From Alphaproteobacteria bacterium (GTDB lineage: Bacteria; Pseudomonadota; Alphaproteobacteria; JAAEOK01): a DNA stretch of 64,000 nucleotides. Position numbers and translations under genes: made by a program. Shown piece after piece: positions 26,620-33,359 of this stretch (position 1 is its first letter; the number at the start of each line of letters is the position of its first letter). The notes below the pieces were generated by a model. The model saw only the letters and a list, made by a program, of their open reading frames with translations, was not told the DNA's origin and made no database searches. Location: positions 1 to 64,000 of the forward strand of contig JAAEOK010000080.1 of assembly GCA_024244705.1 (NCBI GenBank). Reading direction: 5' to 3'.

Positions 26620-26787
26620 ATGAGCGACACCGATAACACGACGGACGGGGACGACGGTCCGGTGCCGATGATGCAGCGGATTCTCGACAATCCCTTTCTC
26701 CTGCTTTTCCTCGGCGTGACCATCCCGACGGTGTTCTATATCATTTGGGGGGTGATGGAGGTCGCCAACATCCCCCTGGCCAAGTAA
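26620..26787 (+). CDS. Small single-helix subunit of the haem-copper reductase
   Basis: The 55-residue protein has a hydrophilic N-terminus (MSDTDNTTDGDDGPVPMMQR) and one membrane helix (PFLLLFLGVTIPTVFYIIWGVMEV). It precedes subunit II by 13 bases, and an AAAGGGGA ribosome site lies before its start. It resembles the position and size of the subunit IIa helix that packs with subunits I and II in B-family ba3 oxidases. Sequence similarity to a known subunit cannot be shown by eye. Confidence 0.6.
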   Translation: MSDTDNTTDGDDGPVPMMQRILDNPFLLLFLGVTIPTVFYIIWGVMEVANIPLAK

Positions 26788-26800
26788 CGGAGGGCGCGAA

Positions 26801-27340
26801 ATGGCGATTAGCCCTCCGGAAAGACGGCTTTGGTGGAAAGAGCCGATCGGCCGCGCCGAGGTGATCTGGATTGCGGTCGCCTTCGTCTGGGGCCTGGTGA
26901 TGTTCTCGGCGATGATCTATTGGCACATCGTCGGCGAGCAGAATCTATCGAACGAGGCCTACCGCGTGGACCCCGAGGTCTTCGCCGCCAGGGCCGAGGA
27001 ATTGGCGGACAAATACAAAGTCCGCGAGGACGAGGTCACCGGTTACCCGATCGTTCACCCGCCGCCCGGCAGCGACATCTATTTGATCGCTCGGCTGTGG
27101 GAGTGGTGGCCGATCTTCGAGCTCGAAGAGGGACAGAACTACCGTCTTCACCTGTCATCCCTGGACTGGCAGCACGGCTTCTCCCTGCAGCCCGAGAACA
27201 TCAACATCCAGGTCCATCCGAACTACGATCTGGTGCTCACCGTGACGCCGTCCGAGGCGGGCGAATACAGCATCGTGTGCAACGAATTTTGCGGCATCGG
27301 CCACCACATCATGGTCGGCAAGCTGCTTGTCGTCGAATAG
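26801..27340 (+). CDS. Haem-copper reductase subunit II with CuA site
   Basis: The 179-residue protein has one N-terminal membrane helix (EVIWIAVAFVWGLVMFSAMIYW) and a periplasmic cupredoxin domain. CuA ligands are complete: the His of WQHGFSLQ, then C-x3-C-x3-H-x2-M in CNEFCGIGHHIM near the C-terminus. It is short, as in B-family (ba3) oxidases, and has no fused cytochrome c. It would take electrons from a periplasmic cytochrome c or cupredoxin and pass them to subunit I. GGAGGGCG precedes the start. Confidence 0.88.
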   Translation: MAISPPERRLWWKEPIGRAEVIWIAVAFVWGLVMFSAMIYWHIVGEQNLSNEAYRVDPEVFAARAEELADKYKVREDEVTGYPIVHPPPGSDIYLIARLWEWWPIFELEEGQNYRLHLSSLDWQHGFSLQPENINIQVHPNYDLVLTVTPSEAGEYSIVCNEFCGIGHHIMVGKLLVVE

Positions 27341-27353
27341 AGCGAGCGGGAAA

Positions 27354-29039
27354 ATGGCCAAAGCACCGACCTTTCGTACCTGTCCCGATACCGGCCTCAA
27401 GATCCATTCGCAAGCCGAGGCACTGATCAAGGCCAATGCGGTTGTGGCCGTGGTTTACCTGCTTGTCGGCGGGTTGCTCGGTCTCGGTGTCGCGTTGACC
27501 CGGTGGCCGGCGGTCCATCTTCTGGATGCGGAGACGTTCTATGCCGTCTTGACCGCGCACGGCATCGACGTGCTGCTGTTCTGGATCATCTTCTTCGAGA
27601 TGGCGATCCTCTACTTCGCGTCGGCCATACTGCTGAACAGCCGGCTCGCCGCGCCGTGGTTGGCCTGGGTCGGCTTCGCGATGATGCTGGTCGGCTCCGT
27701 GATCGTCAATTATGCGGTCCTGCAGGGCGAATCGAGCGTCATGTTCACGTCCTATGTGCCGATGCAGGCGGCTCCCGAATTCTATCTCGGCATCATCCTG
27801 TTCGCGGTCGGGGCGCTGATCGGCTGCATGGTATTCTTCGCAACGCTGGTCGTGGCGAAGGAAGAGAAGACCTATGAGGGTTCAGTCCCTCTGGTCACGT
27901 TCGGCGCGGTGGTGGCCGCGATCATCGCCGTCTTCACCATTGCCTCGGGTGCGATCATCCTCATCCCAACGTTCCTGTGGTCGGTCGGCATCATCAGCGA
28001 GATCGATTCCGTCGTCTATAAGATCGTGTGGTGGGGAATGGGGCATGCTTCGCAGCAGATCAATGTCTCCGCCCATGTCGCCGTATGGTACCTGATCGCC
28101 GCCATCGTCCTGGGCGCACGGCCGATCTCGGAGAAGGTCAGCCGATTCGCGTTCCTACTGTACATCCTGTTTCTGCAACTGGCCTCGGCGCACCACCTTC
28201 TCGCCGAGCCGGGCATCAGCTCGGAGTACAAGGTGTTCAACACCAGCTACGCGCTCTACCTGGCGGTGCTGGGCAGCATGATCCACGGCATGAGCATCCC
28301 CGGCGCGGTCGAGGCGGCGCAGCGCGCCAAGGGCTTCACCCACGGTATCTTCCAGTGGTTGCGGCGGGCGCCGTGGGGTAATCCGGCGTTCTCCGGCATG
28401 GCCCTGTCGCTTGTCATGTTCGGGTTCCTCGGCGGCATTTCCGGGGTCATCCTTGGCACCGAGCAGATCAATCTCATCATGCACAACACGCTCTATGTGC
28501 CGGGGCATTTCCATGCCACGGTAGTGGCCGGGACGACGCTCGCCTTCATGGCGGTCACCTACCTGGTGGTGCCGCTGATCTTCCGCCGCGAGCTGATTTG
28601 GCCCGGCTTGCTCAAATGGCAGCCCTACATCTTCGCCGTCGGCGTCGCCGGGATCTCGGTGTTCATGATGGGGGCCGGGACCCTCGGCGTGGCGCGGCGC
28701 CACTGGGACATCACCTTCAGCGACTCGATATTCAGCTTCGACTATCCGCCGGCGGCGTTCCTGATGATGGGTCTGAACGGGATTTCCGCGATTCTGGCCG
28801 CCCTCGGCGGGGTGATATTCATCCTCGTCGTCGTCGGCTCGATCCTGTTCGGCAAACGCCGCGAAGAAGCGGCGGCGCGCGAGGCGCCGATGCTGACCCC
28901 GGCGGCGATGACCTATGGCACGGCGGGCACCTGGCACCTGCCGGGGACCTATATCCTGGTCGGCGTCTTCTTCACCGCCTTCGTCCTCTACTACTTCATC
29001 AATTGGAAGTTCCTTTCCGAAGTGTGGCCTCTGAGCTAG
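27354..29039 (+). CDS. B-family-like haem-copper reductase subunit I, probable eNOR-type nitric oxide reductase
   Basis: The 561-residue protein has about 13-14 helices and all metal ligands: H69 (low-spin haem, LTAHGIDV), H231, H280 and H281 for CuB (WWGMGHASQQ; SAHHLLAEPGI), H385 and H387 for the haems (HNTLYVPGHFHATVV). Overall it resembles ba3-type (B-family) oxidases. The residue four after H231, tyrosine in oxygen reductases (GHPxVY), is glutamine (Q235), so the Tyr-His cofactor needed for O2 splitting is missing. This points to an NO reductase of the eNOR-like, CuA-containing type. Its box matches that of nirS. It also lies near nirS with no norCB. The start at 27354 removes a short non-homologous leader. 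Confidence 0.72.
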   Translation: MAKAPTFRTCPDTGLKIHSQAEALIKANAVVAVVYLLVGGLLGLGVALTRWPAVHLLDAETFYAVLTAHGIDVLLFWIIFFEMAILYFASAILLNSRLAAPWLAWVGFAMMLVGSVIVNYAVLQGESSVMFTSYVPMQAAPEFYLGIILFAVGALIGCMVFFATLVVAKEEKTYEGSVPLVTFGAVVAAIIAVFTIASGAIILIPTFLWSVGIISEIDSVVYKIVWWGMGHASQQINVSAHVAVWYLIAAIVLGARPISEKVSRFAFLLYILFLQLASAHHLLAEPGISSEYKVFNTSYALYLAVLGSMIHGMSIPGAVEAAQRAKGFTHGIFQWLRRAPWGNPAFSGMALSLVMFGFLGGISGVILGTEQINLIMHNTLYVPGHFHATVVAGTTLAFMAVTYLVVPLIFRRELIWPGLLKWQPYIFAVGVAGISVFMMGAGTLGVARRHWDITFSDSIFSFDYPPAAFLMMGLNGISAILAALGGVIFILVVVGSILFGKRREEAAAREAPMLTPAAMTYGTAGTWHLPGTYILVGVFFTAFVLYYFINWKFLSEVWPLS

Positions 29040-29051
29040 CTGGGAACCAGG

Positions 29052-29918
29052 ATGGGAAGCCTATTGAGAGAGGTGGGGTCGGTCTTCAAACTGCGGATCG
29101 GCCTCGCCATCACTTTCAGCGCGATGGCCGGGCTCGCCGTGACACCGGGCGATCTGCCGCCGGCCTGGAAGATCGCCGTGCTCGCACTCGCCGTCCTGCT
29201 GTCGTCGGCTGCCGCGGGAGCCTTCAACCAGTATGTCGAGCGCGACCTCGACGCGCGCATGGAACGGACCCGCAGGCGCCCCTTTGTCACCGGCGCCTTC
29301 CGTGTCGGTGCCTTATGGCCGACGATCATTCTCTTGGTGCTCGCGGTCGCCGTCGCGATGGCGGTTTGGGCGCTGAATGTCTTCGTCGCCCTCTATTTAT
29401 TCCTCGGCGCCTTCTTCTACGGTGTCGTCTATACGGTCTGGCTCAAACAACGCAGCAGCCTCAATATCGTACTCGGCGGGCTGTCGGGAAGCTTTGCGGT
29501 GCTTGCCGGCGCGGCCGCGGTGAACCCCGATTTGGCGCCGGCGCCGGTCATTCTCGCGATTGTCCTGTTCCTGTGGACACCACCCCATTTCTGGAGCCTG
29601 GCCACGGTTCTCCATCGGCAATATGCGGAAGCCGGGGTGCCGATGCTGCCGGTGGTGATCGGCGATGCCGCGGCGGCACGGGTGACGCTCTATCACACTG
29701 TCGCATTGGTCACGCTGTCGTTGGTTCCGTTCTATTTCGGGCTCGGTTGGATCTATTTGGCCGGCGCCGTTCTTGGCGGCGTCTATTTCGTGACCAAAAG
29801 CATAGCCTTGGTCCGCGATCCTGGCCCCGCCGCGGCGGCCTCGAATTTCCGCGCCTCGCTCATCCAGCTGTCGTTGCTGCAACTCGGCGCCGTCGTGGAC
29901 CGGCTCGCTCTCGGCTAG
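29052..29918 (+). CDS. ctaB: Haem O synthase (protohaem IX farnesyltransferase)
   Basis: The 288-residue UbiA-family membrane protein attaches a farnesyl group to haem B. The prenyl-diphosphate motif is AGAFNQYVERDLDARMERTRRRP (N-x3-D-x-D), and the second Asp/haem region is YTVWLKQRSSLNIVLGGLSG and FLWTPPHFWSLA. It follows the subunit I gene by 12 bases. Its presence inside the operon implies that the haem-copper enzyme carries haem O or haem A rather than haem B, unlike cNOR. Confidence 0.9.
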   Translation: MGSLLREVGSVFKLRIGLAITFSAMAGLAVTPGDLPPAWKIAVLALAVLLSSAAAGAFNQYVERDLDARMERTRRRPFVTGAFRVGALWPTIILLVLAVAVAMAVWALNVFVALYLFLGAFFYGVVYTVWLKQRSSLNIVLGGLSGSFAVLAGAAAVNPDLAPAPVILAIVLFLWTPPHFWSLATVLHRQYAEAGVPMLPVVIGDAAAARVTLYHTVALVTLSLVPFYFGLGWIYLAGAVLGGVYFVTKSIALVRDPGPAAAASNFRASLIQLSLLQLGAVVDRLALG

Positions 29919-29936
29919 GCGGCTGGGACCCCGGCG

Positions 29937-30764
29937 ATGCGCATTGTAGCGGCCGCGGCCCTGATCGTGGCGTCGTGGATCACCGCCGCGGTCGCCGATG
30001 CCAGGGATCAAGCACCTTCAATCTTCGATCGCGATGCCGCGATCTCCTACAGCCAAGCGGCCATCGGCCGATCCTTGAGCGACTATGCCTTTCTCGATCG
30101 GGACCGCAAGCCGAGAAGGCTAGCCGACTTTCGCGGTAAGCCCCTGGTCGTCAACATGGTCTATACCGGGTGTATCTATTCGTGCCCCGTCGTCGTCCAG
30201 TCGCTCTATGATGCCATCGATGTCGCCGGCGAGGCGATCGGCAACGACGCGTTCCGAGTCGTCACCATCGGGTTCGATGCTCAGACGGACACGCCGGAAC
30301 GGATGCGGGCCTATGCCGACAGCCACGGAATCGATGCAGCGAACTGGGAGTTTCTCAGCACCGATGCCGATACCGCGCGGCAGTTGGCGGACGAGTTGGG
30401 ATTCGTGTTCGCGGAATCGCCGGTCGGATTCGAGCATATCGCGCAGACTTCCGTGGTCGACACCGACGGCCGCGTCTACCAGCACGTCTATGGCGCGAAT
30501 TTCGAACCGCCGGCGCTTGTCGAACCACTCAAGGCCCTGTTTCTATCCCAGCCGACCGCGCGACCGTCCATCGAAAGCCTGGTTGAGCGGATCCGCCTAT
30601 TCTGCACCAACTATGACCCGTCAAGCGGCCGTTATCAGTTTGACTACTCGATCTTTTTCATGCTGGTAATCGGTGGCGCGAGCCTACTTGGCATGCTCGC
30701 CGTCGCGGCGCGGGCCGGTTGGCGAACGTATCGGGCTCCGCTGCCGCCCCATCGAAAGGCATAA
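29937..30764 (+). CDS. SCO1/SenC-type copper chaperone with C-terminal membrane anchor
   Basis: The 275-residue protein has an N-terminal signal (MRIVAAAALIVASWITAAVA), a thioredoxin-like SCO domain with the copper ligands C79-x3-C83 (TGCIYSCP) and a later His in FEHIAQTS, and a C-terminal helix (IFFMLVIGGASLLGMLAVAA). SCO proteins load copper into CuA of subunit II, so it fits the CuA protein encoded upstream. The C-terminal helix is unusual, since most bacterial Sco proteins are anchored at the N-terminus. Confidence 0.87.
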   Translation: MRIVAAAALIVASWITAAVADARDQAPSIFDRDAAISYSQAAIGRSLSDYAFLDRDRKPRRLADFRGKPLVVNMVYTGCIYSCPVVVQSLYDAIDVAGEAIGNDAFRVVTIGFDAQTDTPERMRAYADSHGIDAANWEFLSTDADTARQLADELGFVFAESPVGFEHIAQTSVVDTDGRVYQHVYGANFEPPALVEPLKALFLSQPTARPSIESLVERIRLFCTNYDPSSGRYQFDYSIFFMLVIGGASLLGMLAVAARAGWRTYRAPLPPHRKA

Positions 30765-30808
30765 ACGATGGCTGCAGGTCGCACATCCCGGTCGTTCAGA
30801 CAGGCTGG

Positions 30809-32395
30809 ATGGAGTCGGTGATTCTTGTCCAGACACCGCTCCGCGCCGGATTTGAGGTTGCGGAACGACTGCTCGACCGTTTCTTCGGGGCGGCGTGGAA
30901 CCCGTTATACAACTTGGGGGCGCTGGGCTTTTTCTATTTCTGGATCGTCGTGGTCAGCGGCATTTACGTCTATATCTTCTTCGACACCGGCACCACCCGG
31001 GCCTACGATTCGCTCGAGTACCTGACCCGCGACCAATGGTATCTCGGCGGGGTCATGCGCAGCCTCCACCGATACGCGTCCGACGGCCTGATTTTGATGA
31101 TGGCCGTACATATGTTGCGCGAATTCTCATTGGACCGCTATCGAGGGACACGCTGGTTTACCTGGTTTACCGGCGTGCCGATCTTCTGGCTCGTCGTTAT
31201 CTCGGGTATCACCGGCTATTGGCTGGTGTGGGACAAACTCGCCCAGTACGTCGCCATCGCGACGACCGAGCTGTTCGACGTGCTACCGATCTTCGGCGAG
31301 CCAATCGCCCGCAACTTTCTCACTCCGCTTAGCCTCGACAGCCGGTTCTTCACGCTGATGATGTTCATGCACATCGCGGTGCCGCTGACATTGCTGCTCA
31401 TTCTCTGGATACATCTGCAACGCGTGAGCCGCCCGAGAATAAACCCGCCACGCGGGCTCGCCGTCGGAACCTTCGCGATGTTACTCGTGTTGTCGTTCGT
31501 CCACCCGGCGGTGAGCCAAGCGCCGGCCGATCTCTCCGTGATTCCGGCGACGATCGGGCTAGATTGGTTCTACCTTTTCGGCTATCCGCTGATCGACATG
31601 TGGTCGGGGTGGGCGGTCTGGGCGTTCGCCATTACGGTGTCGTTGATGTTGGCAATATTGCCGTGGATGCCGCCGATGCGGCGCGCCTCGGCCGCGGTCG
31701 TGCATCTAGAGAGTTGCAACGGTTGCAGCCGGTGCGAGGCCGATTGTCCGTTCAATGCCATCACCATGGTGCCGCGCTCGGATGGTCTCGCGTTTGAGGA
31801 AGAAGCCGTCGTCAACCCGGCGCTTTGCGTCGGCTGCGGCATCTGTGCCGGCGCCTGTCCAACCGCCATGCCCTTCCGTCGCCGAGGCGAGCTGATCCCT
31901 GGAATCGAGCTCGCGGAACGTCCAGTCGCCGGACTTCGGCGCGAAGTGGAAGCCGCTGCCGAAGGATTGAGCGGCGATCACCGCGTTCTGGTGGTCGGCT
32001 GCGACCACGGCGTCGCGATCGGTGGCCTCAGGCTGGCAAACGTCGCCGCCGTCCGCCTGCCGTGCATCGGGGCGCTGCCGCCGTCCTTCATCGATTTCGT
32101 GCTCACCCGCGATCTGTTCGATGGCGTTCTGTTGGCCGGCTGCGCAGATGGCGAATGCTACAACCGCTTCGGAATAAGTTGGACCAAGCAGCGAATCGCC
32201 CGCCAGCGGGACCCCTATCTTCGCGGCCGGGTCGCGCGTGACCGGATCGGGTTCTGCTGGGCGGCGCCGAGGGAGGAGAAGAAATTGGCGCGTGAAGCCA
32301 AGAACTTCGCGGATAACCTGCCGACGGAATCCGGACCGCTGAACAAACCGGGGACCACGAGCCCGCCGCCGCGAGAGGCGACCATCGATGCCTAA
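30809..32395 (+). CDS. Cytochrome b / 2[4Fe-4S] ferredoxin / MvhD-like fusion protein
   Basis: The 528-residue protein has three parts. Residues 1-290 are a cytochrome b of the bc1/b6 type with two bis-His haem sites (H87-x13-H101 and H188-x13-H202) and a degenerate PEWY-like quinone motif (LDWFYLFGYP, about 251-260). Residues 300-352 hold two [4Fe-4S] motifs, C-x2-C-x2-C-x3-CP (CNGCSRCEADCP, CVGCGICAGACP). Residues about 390-480 resemble MvhD/FlpD, with cysteines at 398, 419, 445 and 450 (GCADGEC). The start at 30809 is the best Met before the first helix. It overlaps the next gene by 8 bases. A quinol-to-iron-sulfur role linked to the reductase is inferred. Confidence 0.75.
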   Translation: MESVILVQTPLRAGFEVAERLLDRFFGAAWNPLYNLGALGFFYFWIVVVSGIYVYIFFDTGTTRAYDSLEYLTRDQWYLGGVMRSLHRYASDGLILMMAVHMLREFSLDRYRGTRWFTWFTGVPIFWLVVISGITGYWLVWDKLAQYVAIATTELFDVLPIFGEPIARNFLTPLSLDSRFFTLMMFMHIAVPLTLLLILWIHLQRVSRPRINPPRGLAVGTFAMLLVLSFVHPAVSQAPADLSVIPATIGLDWFYLFGYPLIDMWSGWAVWAFAITVSLMLAILPWMPPMRRASAAVVHLESCNGCSRCEADCPFNAITMVPRSDGLAFEEEAVVNPALCVGCGICAGACPTAMPFRRRGELIPGIELAERPVAGLRREVEAAAEGLSGDHRVLVVGCDHGVAIGGLRLANVAAVRLPCIGALPPSFIDFVLTRDLFDGVLLAGCADGECYNRFGISWTKQRIARQRDPYLRGRVARDRIGFCWAAPREEKKLAREAKNFADNLPTESGPLNKPGTTSPPPREATIDA

Positions 32396-32891
32396 GATCC
32401 TTCGATATGCCGGTCAGGCCGCCGTCTATCTGCTGATCGCCGTTTTGTTTGGCTATTTTTCATCGGCGCCGTCTTATGTCCATTTCGATCCCGAGGCGGC
32501 GATGGTGAAGATCAGCTTCGCCCATGGCGCGAAGACGAAGGGCGAATGCCACCGCCGCACCGCCGACGAAATCGCCGAGCTTGCACCGAACATGCGCCGA
32601 CCCTTCGACTGCCCGCGCGAACGCCTGCCTGTGGTCATCGAGATCGAGCTCGATGGCGAATTGATGCTGAGCGAGACATTGCCGCCGACCGGACTGTCCG
32701 GCGACGGGCCGTCGCGGTTGTATCGAACGCTTGCCGTCGCGCCCGGCGCGCATCATGTGGTCGCCAGGTTGCGCGACAGCGACCGGGCCGACGGGTTCGA
32801 CTACGAGCGCGAAGTGACAATAGAACTCGACCCGCGGCAAATTTTCGTGATCGATTTCAAGTCCAGTGCCGGCGGGTTCGTCTTCATATGA
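32388..32891 (+). CDS. Membrane-anchored protein of unknown function
   Basis: The 167-residue protein has one N-terminal helix (AAVYLLIAVLFGYFS) and a likely periplasmic beta-rich domain with two cysteines (KGECHRR and PFDCPRER). The C-terminus reads VTIELDPRQIFVIDFKSSAGGFVFI. It overlaps the cytochrome b fusion gene by 8 bases, so translation is coupled and a common function is probable. I do not recognise the family; the paired Cys could bind a cofactor or form a disulfide. Confidence 0.65.
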   Translation: MPKILRYAGQAAVYLLIAVLFGYFSSAPSYVHFDPEAAMVKISFAHGAKTKGECHRRTADEIAELAPNMRRPFDCPRERLPVVIEIELDGELMLSETLPPTGLSGDGPSRLYRTLAVAPGAHHVVARLRDSDRADGFDYEREVTIELDPRQIFVIDFKSSAGGFVFI

Positions 32892-32930
32892 AAGATGGCG
32901 TACGAGGCGGAATGAAAGCGGCGTATTTGA

Positions 32931-33341
32931 ATGGCAATTGATGCGATGGTGCTGATCGAGTGGAGGGATGAGTTCAAGACGGGGATCGCCGCCGTCGACT
33001 ATGAGCACGAATCCATGATCGGGCTGCTCAACGACCTCTACGCGGGCCTCGGGACGGAGGCATCAGCCGAGGAAATCGAAGACTTTCTCGGCGAGGTTTA
33101 TGCGCGGATTCAGGCCCACTTCGCGCTCGAGGAAAAGATGATGCGCGCAGCGGGCTATGACCAGTACGCCGATCACAAATCCGACCACGACCACCTTCTC
33201 GATGAGATTCGCGACATCATGGACCGCCACCACGATGGCGGCTACGAGAACTACGACGAAGATCTGGCGAGCCAGCTAAAGAGCTGGTTTGTCGATCATT
33301 TCCGCTACCGCGACTCCCGGCTCCACAAGGTCCTCGGCTAA
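32931..33341 (+). CDS. Bacteriohemerythrin
   Basis: The 136-residue protein is a single-domain bacteriohemerythrin: VLIEWRDEFKTGIAAVDYEHESMIGLLNDLY, then HFALEEKMMRAAGYDQYADHKSDHDHLL and the end motif LKSWFVDHFRYRDSRL. The iron ligands (DYEH, H-x3-E, HKSDH, H-x4-D) are in the expected order. It may bind O2 or NO. It lies 39 bases after the unknown gene, at the end of the haem-copper operon, so scavenging of NO or O2 near that enzyme is plausible. Confidence 0.9.
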   Translation: MAIDAMVLIEWRDEFKTGIAAVDYEHESMIGLLNDLYAGLGTEASAEEIEDFLGEVYARIQAHFALEEKMMRAAGYDQYADHKSDHDHLLDEIRDIMDRHHDGGYENYDEDLASQLKSWFVDHFRYRDSRLHKVLG

Positions 33342-33359
33342 GTCGGCAAATCCACGACG

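Noticed and set aside
27354-29039. Standard cytochrome c oxidase subunit I
   Set aside because: The cross-linked tyrosine position is glutamine, so an O2-reducing role is not the best call.
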